DNA from: Cytobacillus oceanisediminis
GTDB taxonomy: Bacteria > Bacillota > Bacilli > Bacillales > Cytobacillaceae
Length of the DNA: 33,771 nucleotides
Direction: 5' to 3'
Assembly (NCBI RefSeq): GCF_007830235.1
Contig: NZ_VLKI01000012.1
Coordinates: 1-33,771, forward strand
Of this stretch, positions 1 to 8,262 are shown one piece after another; position 1 is the first letter of the stretch; every line of letters begins with the position of its first letter. The translations under genes and the position numbers were made by a program. Under the pieces are notes generated by a model, which did not search any database, was not told where the DNA came from, and was given only the letters and a program-made list of their open reading frames with translations.

Positions 1-311
<311 letters not shown>

Positions 312-435
312 AGAGTTGATTAAGCTCATAAGTTGTCTTTTAAAAAAGACTAAAGAATTAACGTTGACGTTTCTGCTTTGTTTAGTTTTCAAAGAACTAT
401 TTTGCTGAGCTTCTTTCGAAGTGACAACGAAATTC
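312..435 (-). ncRNA. 16S rRNA leader with boxA-like antitermination sequence
   Basis: This is the transcribed spacer between the proximal rRNA promoter and 16S. The minus strand carries GTTCTTTGAAAACT at 384-397, the boxA-like element typical of Bacillus rRNA leaders. A hairpin-forming AGTC/GACT-rich stretch lies around 335-352. Mature ends were not determined. Confidence 0.7.
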
Positions 436-464
436 ATTGTATCATCTTCTCGCGAAGAAGTCAA
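436..464 (-). promoter_or_regulatory. rRNA promoter P2 (sigma A)
   Basis: Minus strand: -35 TTGACT at 459-464, 17-bp spacer, -10 TACAAT at 436-441. It is the proximal of two promoters in front of the 16S leader. Tandem rrn promoters are the usual Bacillus arrangement. Confidence 0.85.
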
Positions 465-553
465 CTTCTTTTTTCAACTTTTTCTGTTTGATATTCAACA
501 GATTAAAAAGTTTTTTGTTGCCGTTGAGTGATTACCTCTTAGCGACAAAAACT

Positions 554-583
554 ATCATACAATAATTTTATAGTTAAAGTCAA
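554..583 (-). promoter_or_regulatory. rRNA promoter P1 (sigma A)
   Basis: Minus strand: -35 TTGACT at 578-583, 18-bp spacer, -10 TATGAT at 554-559. It lies about 118 bp upstream of P2 and fires in the same direction. Confidence 0.8.
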
Positions 584-659
584 CACCTAATATAAAAAAA
601 GTGCATGCCCTATTTATAACACTACAACAACACTGAAAGAGCACATACCTTTTCTTCTA

Positions 660-1598
660 TTATAGGATATATTTTTCAGCCCACTGCCTAATTAAAGATA
701 GCATTTCCGGGCTCAGCGGTTTAGTGAGGCTTTTTTTATAAATAGATTTAAGCTTGATCATGGATACAGGGTCTTCCTGATCTCTTAGAAGATGATTCAT
801 ATCTCCTACATTATAGGCCTCTGCAGGTCCATTTACTTTCTCAGCAAAAAGGCGCACGTGTTCAGGATTCACCTGGACATCTTTATTTCCCGTAATCGCT
901 AGCACCGGACAAGTAATAGCAGCCAAATCCTCTTCCATCTCATATTGAAAATACTCGCGTGCCCACTTCGCGTTAATCTTTGTAAAGCCTTTTTTCATTA
1001 CCGTCTCATCAGACACCACCATTTCATCGAATAACTTTTTCTGTTTGTTAACAGTAGTTTTGTGCACTTTTAAAGCTCTTAGTAATAGACCATTAAATCC
1101 TTTCATTTCGGTTACTTCCTTTTCAAGCAGCATTGCCTGCATTTCAGACGCTTTCCTCACATTATCCGCTTGCCCGGCCAGAAGAATTATACCTGCTGCC
1201 TTTACTTGCTTATTAATAGGAGGAATCAATGAGCACCCTTCGCTATGCCCCAGCAGAAAAATTCTTTCTGGATCAATTTCCGGAAGCTCGCGTGCTGCCC
1301 CAACAGCAGCCGCACCATCGTTAACCAAATCCCACATGCCAGTTTCAAAATAGTCGCCACCACTCTCGCCTGCTCCCCGCTTGTCATATCTAAGTACCGC
1401 TACTCCAAATAAAGCAAAAAATTCAGCGAGCATTTTATAAGCATTCATTTGCATATGCTTCACATTGGCATCCCGGTCTACAGGCCCTGATCCATGAAAA
1501 ATGACGACAAGCGGGAGTTTCCCATCAGATTGCTTTGGCAGGCTTACCGTTCCCTTTAGAATTACATCTGTTCCAAACTGAATATCACGCTCTTCCAT
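660..1598 (-). CDS. alpha/beta hydrolase (serine aminopeptidase/esterase-like)
   Basis: A 312-aa alpha/beta-hydrolase fold protein, probably cytoplasmic since no signal peptide is visible. The oxyanion-hole motif HGSG is at residues 35-38. The nucleophile elbow GHSEG puts the catalytic Ser at about 119. A probable acid lies in TGNKDVQV, and the catalytic His is in GDMNHLLRD near residue 270. This arrangement is typical of the S33/'hydrolase_4' peptidase-esterase group that acts on small acyl or peptide substrates; the substrate cannot be read from sequence. Start ATG has GGGGTG about 6 nt upstream. The gene stands alone, pointing toward the rRNA operon and divergent from the small acidic protein at 1736. 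Confidence 0.85.
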   Translation of the reverse strand: MEERDIQFGTDVILKGTVSLPKQSDGKLPLVVIFHGSGPVDRDANVKHMQMNAYKMLAEFFALFGVAVLRYDKRGAGESGGDYFETGMWDLVNDGAAAVGAARELPEIDPERIFLLGHSEGCSLIPPINKQVKAAGIILLAGQADNVRKASEMQAMLLEKEVTEMKGFNGLLLRALKVHKTTVNKQKKLFDEMVVSDETVMKKGFTKINAKWAREYFQYEMEEDLAAITCPVLAITGNKDVQVNPEHVRLFAEKVNGPAEAYNVGDMNHLLRDQEDPVSMIKLKSIYKKSLTKPLSPEMLSLIRQWAEKYIL

Positions 1599-1735
1599 CT
1601 ACAGCACCCCAAACTTATGCTTTTTATGATAAGACGCTTAAGCGGAAAAGTCGTTCATTTTTTTAAGCTAATTCTAAATAAACTTTTAAGGCAATACTAA
1701 AGGCAAATCTTAAATGTTTTTAGGAGGGATATGCC

Positions 1736-2065
1736 ATGCCACGGAAATCTGCCGCAGCCAGTCAAGAAGAAGAAAAGGAAAAGGATACGGAAGAACCTGT
1801 ACCTGCCAGTGAAAAAAAGGAAGATGAAATAGATAAACTAAATCGAATGTTAGCCGCTGTATTAAATTATCTGTCAGATGACGAAGTTGAAGAAATCGAT
1901 ATCGAATACCTTCTGACTCATACAGAAGGCCTTCGTGAGTGGTGGGATCAATATCGGGAAAACAACAAAAAACAAATCGAGGAAGAAATAAAAAAATCTC
2001 TGGGTTCGCTGTCTTTGGAGGAGCTTGAAAGCATCCGGGAACAGATAAAGGAGAAAAAGAATTAA
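1736..2065 (+). CDS. small acidic hypothetical protein
   Basis: A 109-aa soluble protein with a strong ribosome binding site (TAGGAGGG, 7 nt before ATG). Residues 1-30 are a highly charged Glu/Lys-rich, probably disordered region. Residues 33-109 look helical, with DELNRML-type and EELESIREQIKE-type heptads and a Trp pair in the middle (REWWDQY). No catalytic motif, membrane segment or metal site is visible, and I do not recognise a named family. The coding call rests on the ribosome binding site, the amphipathic pattern and codon use like the neighbours. It could be a scaffold or adaptor, but nothing in the context shows its role. Confidence 0.7.
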   Translation: MPRKSAAASQEEEKEKDTEEPVPASEKKEDEIDKLNRMLAAVLNYLSDDEVEEIDIEYLLTHTEGLREWWDQYRENNKKQIEEEIKKSLGSLSLEELESIREQIKEKKN

Positions 2066-2476
2066 TTTGTGCATTCCTTAGTTTGAGGATTGCTGTTTAT
2101 TTCAGAATTAGAATTTACTTCAGATAGAAAATAAGGATCTGGTACTCCCTTTTCAGCATCAGCCTGTCAGGTCCTCGCTAAGTGAAAAAGGACCGGGCGA
2201 CAGATGTGGCACGCAGGGCTCCAGCGATGCTGCGCTCATCTTAAGCACCATATGTACATTTTTGTATTTTATCTTAATTCCCCTGGGTATTCCGTTAATA
2301 ACTTTCACCTATAGATAAATCACATAAAAAGCGGGGGTTCATTGGCACCTCCCCTTTTAAAATTCACCCTATATGTTTGACCTCATATAGAACGAACGAT
2401 TAAACGTGGAACCACGAATTGGCAGCAGAGACAATAAAAAGATCCGCCTGCAGCCTGCAAACGAATCCTTACAAAA
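2066..2476. other. intergenic region, no gene supported
   Basis: About 410 bp between the acidic protein and the HxlR regulator. It holds an imperfect hairpin at 2169-2196 (GGTCC/GGACC arms) and a G-rich/C-rich hairpin at 2333-2354. On the minus strand the second hairpin is followed by CGCTTTTTA and could terminate the HxlR transcript. A short minus-strand open stretch ending at 2063 has no usable start and is not called. Confidence 0.5.
2328..2356 (-). terminator. possible terminator of the HxlR-family gene
   Basis: On the minus strand, a GGGG...CCCC stem of modest strength is followed by a short T-run (CGCTTTTTA). It lies about 120 bp beyond the regulator's stop codon. Confidence 0.35.
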
Positions 2477-2806
2477 TTATTGTTCCACAAGCTCCCCGCC
2501 TGTCAGTTCAATATGCCCTTCTCCCCAGCTGCACATGGCATCCAGAATCGGACGGAGAGACCAGCCGTAATCTGTTAAAGAGTAGACAACCTTCGGAGGA
2601 ACCTGATCATAAACAGTACGGTTGACAACACCATCAGCTTCAAGTTCACGGAGCTGCTGGGTCAGCATTTTTTGAGTAATTCCAGGCATCAGCCTTTTTA
2701 GCTCGCTTGTTCTTTTCTCTCCTTTAATTAAATGGCACATGATGACGACTTTCCACTTCCCCCCAATTACATCGAGCGTCGCTTCTACAGGAATATTGTA
2801 AGCCAT
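2477..2806 (-). CDS. HxlR-family winged-helix regulator (YtcD-like)
   Basis: A 109-aa DNA-binding protein of the HxlR/DUF24 family. The hallmark [13 protein letters not shown] opens the fold. It is followed by the recognition helix [17 protein letters not shown] and the wing ([16 protein letters not shown]). These dimeric regulators often sense electrophiles or oxidants through a Cys near the N-terminus; the only Cys residues here are in VIMCHL and near the C-terminus (AMCSWGEGH). The ATG at 2806 is preferred over the ATG at 2812, because GGAGG (2814-2818) sits only 1-2 nt from the upstream ATG. It is divergent from an MFS gene and an aldo/keto reductase, the same three-gene neighbourhood as B. 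subtilis ytcD/ytbD-ytbE. It probably represses that pair and itself: its -10 (TATAAT, 2825-2830) abuts an operator-like repeat. Confidence 0.88.
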   Translation of the reverse strand: MAYNIPVEATLDVIGGKWKVVIMCHLIKGEKRTSELKRLMPGITQKMLTQQLRELEADGVVNRTVYDQVPPKVVYSLTDYGWSLRPILDAMCSWGEGHIELTGGELVEQ

Positions 2807-2824
2807 CTTCATTCCTCCCTTTAT

Positions 2825-2874
2825 ATTATAGGCACTTAAAAGTACCTACATTACTTTAAAGTGCGTACTGTTCA
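2825..2874. promoter_or_regulatory. operator block A and -10 of the HxlR-type gene
   Basis: GGCACTTAAAAGTACC (2831-2846) and ACTTTAAAGTGCGTACTG (2853-2870) lie directly upstream of the minus-strand -10 TATAAT (2825-2830), inside its promoter region. Both elements recur in block B next to the divergent MFS gene. Confidence 0.6.
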
Positions 2875-2939
2875 TTCCGTTACATGCCATCCATAATAGC
2901 ATAAGGAAGCACGAAACAAAATGGTGAAATTGACCATAG

Positions 2940-2983
2940 GGTACTTTTTAGTGCCTAAATCACTTTAAAGTACGTACTATTCA
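2940..2983. promoter_or_regulatory. operator block B upstream of the MFS gene
   Basis: GGTACTTTTTAGTGCC (2940-2955) is the inverted copy of 2831-2846 with one mismatch in 16. ACTTTAAAGTACGTACTA (from 2962) repeats 2853-2874 in direct orientation with two differences in 22. The paired layout between divergent genes suggests binding by the HxlR-family regulator. Confidence 0.6.
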
Positions 2984-3102
2984 CTTTATCTTTTATGCTT
3001 CATAATGACATTCATCAAGGCAGTATAGCCAAATTTAAAAGGCGCCAGGCTATGAAGTCTTTGCTTCATCAACTTTTTTAAATATAAGGAGGAATCTTTC
3101 AT

Positions 3103-4299
3103 ATGAGTTCCATTGCAATAAATACTCAAAAAGAAAAAGTCGGCACTCCCGCCCTGCTCGCACTGGCGATCAGTGCATTCGGAATCGGCACCACAGAATT
3201 TGTGCCTGTCGGTTTATTGTCCACCATGTCCAATGATTTAGGAATATCGATTACCCTAGCCGGCTTATTAATTTCCGGTTATGCAGTTGGAGTCGCCATA
3301 GGGGCACCTATTCTGACGGCCTTGACCAGTAAAATGAGCCGAAAATCCTTACTCATGTCTTTAATGGTTTTATTTATCATCGGGAATTCCGTTGCAGCGA
3401 TGTCCGCGTCTTTTAGTCTTTTACTAGCAGCACGCTTTATCACAGCTTTTTCACACGGAATCTTCTTCTCGATTGGCTCTACGATTGCCGCAGATTTAGT
3501 TCCTGAAAACAAACGGGCTAGTGCGATTGCCTTTATGTTCACCGGATTAACCGTTGCGACCGTTACAGGCGTTCCTCTGGGAACATTTATTGGCCAAATG
3601 TTCGGCTGGAGAGCTACTTTCTGGGGAGTGGCGCTGCTTGGTGCAATCGGGATTATCTCTAGTGCCATCCTGGTTCCTAAAAACCTTAAAGAAGCACCGC
3701 CTTCCAAATTCAGTGAACAGCTGAAAATAGTAAGCAGCGGCAAACTGCTTTTAGCCTTTAGCATCACTGCCCTGGGATACGGCGGAACCTTTGTGGCATT
3801 TACGTATCTGACTCCGCTTCTTGAAGACGTGACAGGCTTTAGCCCTAAATGGGTCAGCATCATTTTGCTTGCCTACGGCGTCGCGGTAGCTATCGGAAAT
3901 GTCATTGGCGGTAAAGCTTCTAATAAAGATCCCTTAAAGGCTTTGTTCTGGATGTTCGTCCTGCAAGCCATTATTCTGGTCCTGTTAACCTTTTCAGCAC
4001 CATTTAAGGCACTAGGTCTTATCGCTATTTTCTTAACGGGCTTATTCGCGTTCATGAATGTGCCAGGCCTTCAAGTTCTTGTTGTAAACCTGGCTGAAAA
4101 ATATGTACCATCTGCTGTCAACGTCGCTTCTGCTTTAAACATTGCTGCCTTCAACATCGGAATCGCTATCGGCTCATTTGCCGGCGGTCTCATTGTCGAT
4201 TCTATCGGGCTTATTCACACACCTTGGATTGGCGGTGTGATGGTATTAGGGGCAGTATTATTAACCGGCTTACTGAGAAATCTTGAGAAAACCAACTAA
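3103..4299 (+). CDS. MFS efflux transporter, DHA1 type (YtbD-like)
   Basis: A 398-aa, 12-segment major facilitator. The N-terminus IGTTEFVPVGLLSTMSNDL and the TM2-3 region ALTSKMSRKSLL are characteristic of the arabinose/multidrug-efflux DHA1 branch of proton antiporters. The length is normal for the family. The start has AAGGAGG 9 nt upstream. It is followed 18 bp later by an aldo/keto reductase, so the two form an operon opposite the HxlR regulator. That context suggests export of a toxic compound whose carbonyl form the reductase detoxifies; the actual substrate is unknown. Confidence 0.87.
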   Translation: MSSIAINTQKEKVGTPALLALAISAFGIGTTEFVPVGLLSTMSNDLGISITLAGLLISGYAVGVAIGAPILTALTSKMSRKSLLMSLMVLFIIGNSVAAMSASFSLLLAARFITAFSHGIFFSIGSTIAADLVPENKRASAIAFMFTGLTVATVTGVPLGTFIGQMFGWRATFWGVALLGAIGIISSAILVPKNLKEAPPSKFSEQLKIVSSGKLLLAFSITALGYGGTFVAFTYLTPLLEDVTGFSPKWVSIILLAYGVAVAIGNVIGGKASNKDPLKALFWMFVLQAIILVLLTFSAPFKALGLIAIFLTGLFAFMNVPGLQVLVVNLAEKYVPSAVNVASALNIAAFNIGIAIGSFAGGLIVDSIGLIHTPWIGGVMVLGAVLLTGLLRNLEKTN

Positions 4300-4317
4300 T
4301 TAAAGGAGTGTCTCGAA

Positions 4318-5151
4318 ATGAACAAACGATCTTTACCAAGTACTGTTACACTTGCAAATGGAGTAAAGATGCCAAAGATTGGCCTTGGCGTATTTAAAGT
4401 AGAAAATGAAGAAGAGCTTTTAACTGCGGTTAATGCAGCCATTGAAACTGGATATCGCAGCATCGACACAGCGTCCATTTATGGCAACGAAGAATGGGTA
4501 GGAAAAGCCATTCGCCAGTCAGGACTCAATAGAGAGAAACTTTTTATTACCTCGAAAGTGTGGAATGCAGACCAAGGCTATGAAAAAACACTTCAGGCAT
4601 TTAATACTTCCCTGGAGAAAATGGGTATGGAATATCTCGATCTTTATTTAATCCATTGGCCTGTCGAAGGAAAATATGCTGACACTTGGAGAGCGCTTGA
4701 GGAGTTATACAAGGAAGGCAGAATAAAAGCCATTGGCGTCAGCAACTTTCAGGTTCACCATCTTGACAAGTTATTAAAAACAGCAGAAATCAAACCGATG
4801 ATCAATCAAATTGAACTGCACCCGAAATTATCGCAGAAAGAACTTCGCTGCTACGCTGGCCAGCATGACATAAAAATCGAAGCATGGGCCCCATTAATGC
4901 AAGGCGGATTGCTTGAAAACGAAATTCTGAACGGACTGGCTAAAAAACATGGAAAGTCTGTTGCCCAAATTGTCTTAAGATGGCATTTGCAAAACGAGAT
5001 TATCATAATCCCCAAATCAACGAAGGCGTATCGAATCAAAGAAAATGCCGATTTATTTGGATTTGAGTTATCTGATGAAGACATGAACCTTATCGATTCC
5101 TTAAATGAGGATTTACGTGTTGGACCGGATCCTGACCATTTCGATTTCTAA
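4318..5151 (+). CDS. aldo/keto reductase (YtbE-like)
   Basis: A 277-aa NADPH-dependent (beta/alpha)8 oxidoreductase that reduces aldehydes and ketones. The catalytic tetrad is visible: Asp50, Tyr55, Lys80 and His113 (DTASIYGNE, TSKVW, LIHWP). The cofactor-binding loop IIIPKSTKAYRIKENADLF is near residues 225-245. Signature segments GYRSIDTASIYGNE and IGVSNFQVHHLDKLL are intact. Start ATG has AAAGGAGTG upstream. It is the second gene of the MFS operon and is followed by a rho-independent terminator. The physiological substrate cannot be inferred; glyoxal-type aldehydes are common for this branch. Confidence 0.93.
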   Translation: MNKRSLPSTVTLANGVKMPKIGLGVFKVENEEELLTAVNAAIETGYRSIDTASIYGNEEWVGKAIRQSGLNREKLFITSKVWNADQGYEKTLQAFNTSLEKMGMEYLDLYLIHWPVEGKYADTWRALEELYKEGRIKAIGVSNFQVHHLDKLLKTAEIKPMINQIELHPKLSQKELRCYAGQHDIKIEAWAPLMQGGLLENEILNGLAKKHGKSVAQIVLRWHLQNEIIIIPKSTKAYRIKENADLFGFELSDEDMNLIDSLNEDLRVGPDPDHFDF

Positions 5152-5181
5152 ACAATTTTACAAAATCACTAATTAATAGAA

Positions 5182-5216
5182 GCGAGACGCCCAGAACGTC
5201 TCGTCTCTTTTTCTCA
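5182..5216 (+). terminator. terminator of the MFS-aldo/keto reductase operon
   Basis: Arms CGAGACG (5183-5189) and CGTCTCG (5197-5203), 7-nt loop, then a T-rich tract (TCTCTTTTTCTC). Confidence 0.8.
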
Positions 5217-5325
5217 TTAAAATGATAAGATTACTTAATAAAACCCCTTCTATTGCACAAGATATATAAAACTAGAATGGATAGATGCAGTGAAGATTTA
5301 GTGAAATAAAAAGGGGGATTATTCC

Positions 5326-5370
5326 ATGATTTTCTTTATTTACCTCGTGATTAATATGCTGCCATGCTGA
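5326..5370 (+). CDS. possible 14-aa hydrophobic peptide
   Basis: ATG at 5326 is preceded by AAAAAGGGGG with 8-nt spacing and encodes MIFFIYLVINMLPC. The ribosome binding site is good and the peptide is hydrophobic, ending in Cys. No promoter is clear and no homologue is known to me. It could be a small membrane peptide or a chance ORF in a 520-bp gap. Confidence 0.25.
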   Translation: MIFFIYLVINMLPC

Positions 5371-5439
5371 TTATTGTATTTCGATTTTCCAAAAGGAAGC
5401 TTATGGATCCAGCCCTTGAAGCATCCCCATAAAATATAT

Positions 5440-5474
5440 GAAAGCAGGAGGCAATAGCGCCCCCTGCTTTTTCC
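5440..5474 (-). terminator. terminator of the histidine kinase transcript (bidirectional form)
   Basis: Arms GCAGGAGGC and GCCCCCTGC with one mismatch and a 6-nt loop. On the plus strand the hairpin is followed by TTTTTC; on the minus strand it is followed by TTTCATAT. The minus-strand kinase and its coupled small ORF read into it. Confidence 0.6.
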
Positions 5475-5659
5475 AATTTGGATATTGACCTCATATACTG
5501 AATACAAAACGGACACTTCCCCAAGATAGCCTTGTATATTATAGTTTACAAGTACATAAACATCCATCTCAGGGTTATAAAGCATGAAGGATCTAAATAC
5601 CTCCAGCGCTTTTGAATATCTTCTTCATTAATAAAAAGAAGCGGATCTGGAACAGACAC
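5470..5659 (-). pseudogene. small gene coupled to the kinase, frameshifted
   Basis: A GTG start at 5659 has a perfect-looking Shine-Dalgarno AGGAG 8 nt upstream that overlaps the kinase stop, so translation would be coupled. The frame reads MSVPDPLLFINEEDIQK and then runs out of frame, stopping at 5546 after 37 codons. Restoring one A in the A-run near 5609 continues it as ALEVFRSFMLYNPEMDVYVL, then VNYNIQGYLGEVSVLYSVYE, up to about the terminator. That continuation has normal protein composition, whereas the zero frame (RWRYLDPSCF...) does not. I do not recognise the family. Either the gene is broken, or the A-run is a sequencing error or a phase-variable tract. Confidence 0.5.
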
Positions 5660-5673
5660 TTCTCTATCTCCTA

Positions 5674-7323
5674 TCAACTCGCCAATGGCAAAGTAATTTC
5701 TATCAAAGTGCCCTCATTTACTTTGCTTTTATAAGAGATCCTGCCATTATGCTGCTTGATAATTTTATGGCAGATCATCAATCCAAGCCCTGTCCCCTTC
5801 TCTTTCAAGGAATAAAAAGGCTCACCCAGACGCGGCAGCAGTTCTTCCGGAATTCCGCAGCCCTGATCTTGAACAGAAACCATACACTCTCCTTCTGCAC
5901 TATGCCCCAAATGAATGCTTATGTCCCCGCCATCACGCATGGCCTCCATGGCATTCTTAAAAATATTCAGGAAGACCTGTTTGATTTGGTTCTTTTCGCA
6001 TGTGATAAAAAAATCTGGCTCCTCAAGAACTATATTAAATTGAACAGCATTCATATTGGCTTGCGGAGATAGCAGCTCGATTGTATTCTCGATAATTTCC
6101 CGCAAATTTGCACGGTTCATTTGGATCGCCTGCGGTTTTCCAAGTGATAGCATTTCGCTTGTGATGTTTTCAATACGCTCAAGTTCATTTAGCAGCAAAT
6201 CATTATATTCAATATGGCTGTTTTCACTTTTATAAAGCTGAACGAATCCTTTAATCGTTGTAAGAGGATTGCGGATTTCATGCGCCACTCCCGCTGCGAG
6301 CTCTCCAACGATGGATAGTTTTTCTGATTGCAAAAGAAATTCCTCTGCTTTTTTGCGTTCAGAAATATCTCTGCTGATCATAACAATATGCTCGATCACA
6401 TGGTTCTCACTCATAACAGGCATGCAGCGCGATTCAAAATCAATCCAATGGCCCGCTTTATGCTTAAGGCGAAATTCCATTGCCGCAGCCACATTGTCTT
6501 CATATGCCTTATACATAATTTGATCAAACATATCCGCATCATCAGGATGTAGAATCCAATATAATTCCATCCTTTTAAGCTCTGAATCTTTGTATCCTAA
6601 AACCAGTTCATGAGATGGAGAGAAATAGCTAATTGATTGCTCCTTGTCCAGTACAACAATAAGGTCAGATGTATTCTCCGCGATGAGCCGGTATTTTGAT
6701 TCGCTTTCTGCCAGCGACTTTTCCATTATCTTTTTTTCCGTTATGATCCTATGCAGCCTTTCATAGGACTCAATGAGCAATCCTCCAATAAGCACACCTA
6801 AAATGATAAACAGTAGATATTGAAGGTGAAAAATAGGATTATCCCTAAATACGTTAAAAGTGATCGGGACAACAATAATATAGGAAATAATATAGGACCC
6901 CAATAGAATCATACATTTCTTTATGAATTTGAGGTTTTTAGCATACTTATCTATGACTGTAAAAACAAGCATGATGACCAACCAGCCAACGATAGCCGGC
7001 AGCCAATTTTCACTTGCCATTAATCGGGATACAAGCGCAATACTCCCTGTGACAAGTCCCGGAACTGGTCCAAGATAAGCAAAAACTAAAAGGATTACCG
7101 CATAACGGATATCATAGGAATACCCTTTTTCCTGAACTGATAGCGTTACGAGAACCGATGATACAACTCCTGCATATATGGCTCCCCAAAGACGCAGCCA
7201 CTTAAGAGGCTTATGATTAATGAAGGTACGAATGACTAATGGTGTACTGACCATTAAAGATAGCATTGAGAGATTCACAATGTAGTCTAAAAGAATCAAC
7301 GGGCTCCCACCTATATTTATCAA
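5674..7323 (-). CDS. membrane PAS sensor histidine kinase (sporulation-kinase type)
   Basis: A 549-aa membrane kinase. Residues 1-190 hold about six hydrophobic segments resembling the 5TM sensor unit of the LytS/YhcK type (AYLGPVPGLVTG motif). Residues 200-325 are a PAS domain with a PAC end (ISRDISERKKAEE). The HisKA H-box GVAHEIRNPLTTIKGF puts the phospho-His near 348. The HATPase domain has an N-box (NIFKNAMEAM), G1 (DQGCGIPEE) and G2 (GTGLGLMICHKI). The H-box closely matches KinA-E-type kinases that feed the Spo0F phosphorelay. No response regulator is adjacent, which also fits an orphan phosphorelay kinase. That role is inferred; the sensed signal is unknown. A small ORF follows with overlapping signals. 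Confidence 0.9.
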   Translation of the reverse strand: MINIGGSPLILLDYIVNLSMLSLMVSTPLVIRTFINHKPLKWLRLWGAIYAGVVSSVLVTLSVQEKGYSYDIRYAVILLVFAYLGPVPGLVTGSIALVSRLMASENWLPAIVGWLVIMLVFTVIDKYAKNLKFIKKCMILLGSYIISYIIVVPITFNVFRDNPIFHLQYLLFIILGVLIGGLLIESYERLHRIITEKKIMEKSLAESESKYRLIAENTSDLIVVLDKEQSISYFSPSHELVLGYKDSELKRMELYWILHPDDADMFDQIMYKAYEDNVAAAMEFRLKHKAGHWIDFESRCMPVMSENHVIEHIVMISRDISERKKAEEFLLQSEKLSIVGELAAGVAHEIRNPLTTIKGFVQLYKSENSHIEYNDLLLNELERIENITSEMLSLGKPQAIQMNRANLREIIENTIELLSPQANMNAVQFNIVLEEPDFFITCEKNQIKQVFLNIFKNAMEAMRDGGDISIHLGHSAEGECMVSVQDQGCGIPEELLPRLGEPFYSLKEKGTGLGLMICHKIIKQHNGRISYKSKVNEGTLIEITLPLAS

Positions 7324-7636
7324 TTTCTTAATATTCTTTCTTTATCATAAACCAGAGATGTTGCTGTTACCACTACTATTTTAGGCTTTTTTAAGCAGGA
7401 CCTTTTTGACTATTCATTGAATTATCCAGTGGGTAAAGAAAGTATAAGAGGGAGCAAAACCTATGTCATTATTAATAGAGAATATCCACGGTATTATTCA
7501 GGAATCAACCTCTTTATCACCAAAGAAATCGCCCTGATTAGCTTTATTGAAATCAATGGCATCATTAACCTCGAATTTGGTAATGCCTGGCGGTTCCCTA
7601 AGCAAAATACGCCTGCTTTTTCATTGCAATCTTAAT
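7324..7636. other. intergenic region with weak ORFs only
   Basis: About 310 bp. An ATG at 7462 with an upstream AGAGGGAG gives only 24 codons. A TTG at 7417 opens 72 codons without a good ribosome binding site. The strong terminator at 7637 suggests that something is transcribed here, possibly a small RNA or a decayed gene. No function is proposed. Confidence 0.4.
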
Positions 7637-7678
7637 AGAAGAGCCAGTACCTGTACAGGAACTGGCTCTTCTTTTTTT
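7637..7678 (+). terminator. strong rho-independent terminator
   Basis: 12-bp arms AGAAGAGCCAGT and ACTGGCTCTTCT with an inner CCTG/CAGG extension, then seven T residues. No convincing gene precedes it on the plus strand; the 7417-7635 region has only weak ORFs. Confidence 0.8.
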
Positions 7679-7757
7679 AAAAATTTCGTTTGATAGGTAC
7701 CTAGGTGGGGAAGTCGATATATATATACGCACTATAGTATTTAAGGAGGAAGATTAA

Positions 7758-8210
7758 ATGAAGCAATATGGGAAATTCCTTGCTATGATTGCCGTTTCTA
7801 CTTTTATTATGTATTGGCTTATGTTCTTGAATGTATTCCAATTTAATCATGTCTTTTACAGCCAAACGAGAGTGTTCATGGCACTGATCATGGGATCGGT
7901 GATGGCAGTCGTGATGTTGCTGTTCATGTGGAAAATGTACAAGAATACAAAAATAAATGCGATGATTCTCGCCGGCAGCGCCCTTGTGTTTGCTGTTTCC
8001 CTCTGGCTAGTGCGCAGCCAAACAACAGTTGATGATACCGGCTGGATGAAAGCAATGATTCCGCACCACTCCATTGCCATCCTCACAAGCGAGCGCGCCA
8101 ACATTGAAGACCCGCGAGCACAAAAGCTTGCAGACGAAATTATCAAAGCACAGCGAAAAGAAATTACCGAGATGAAGAAATTGATAGAGGATCTTGAAGA
8201 CGAAAAGTAA
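7758..8210 (+). CDS. DUF305 membrane protein
   Basis: A 150-aa protein with three transmembrane helices (about residues 7-28, 40-58 and 68-86) followed by a DUF305 domain. The domain carries the family core MKAMIPHHSIAILTSERA and the C-terminal helix LADEIIKAQRKEITEMKKLI. DUF305 is a ferritin-like four-helix domain; the paired His and Met residues in MIPHH suggest metal binding, and relatives often sit near copper genes. No metal-efflux gene is adjacent here. Start ATG follows AAGGAGG at 8-nt spacing. Confidence 0.87.
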   Translation: MKQYGKFLAMIAVSTFIMYWLMFLNVFQFNHVFYSQTRVFMALIMGSVMAVVMLLFMWKMYKNTKINAMILAGSALVFAVSLWLVRSQTTVDDTGWMKAMIPHHSIAILTSERANIEDPRAQKLADEIIKAQRKEITEMKKLIEDLEDEK

Positions 8211-8221
8211 TATATCCCTCA

Positions 8222-8262
8222 AAAAAACAGCCAGTTCCCCAAGTGGAACTGGCTGTTTTTTT
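8222..8262. terminator. bidirectional terminator between DUF305 and phnA-like genes
   Basis: 14-bp arms AAACAGCCAGTTCC (8225-8238) and GGAACTGGCTGTTT (8245-8258) with a 6-nt loop. A-runs and T-runs on either side allow termination of both convergent genes. Confidence 0.92.

Noticed and set aside
2063..2152. Minus-strand open stretch with a VPDP motif resembling the small gene at 5659
   Set aside because: It is interrupted by a stop upstream, has no start codon, and the likeness to MSVPDPLLF is too short to mean homology.
2419..2625. Plus-strand ORF opposite the HxlR-type gene
   Set aside because: Shadow frame of the regulator, with no ribosome binding site.
3279..3863. Long minus-strand ORF inside the MFS gene
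   Set aside because: Antisense shadow; the MFS protein on the other strand is unmistakable.
7417..7635. 72-codon TTG ORF and an overlapping 24-codon ATG ORF at 7462
   Set aside because: The longer lacks a ribosome binding site. The shorter has one but ends early, and no frameshift repair gives a recognisable protein. Kept only as a note on the intergenic region.
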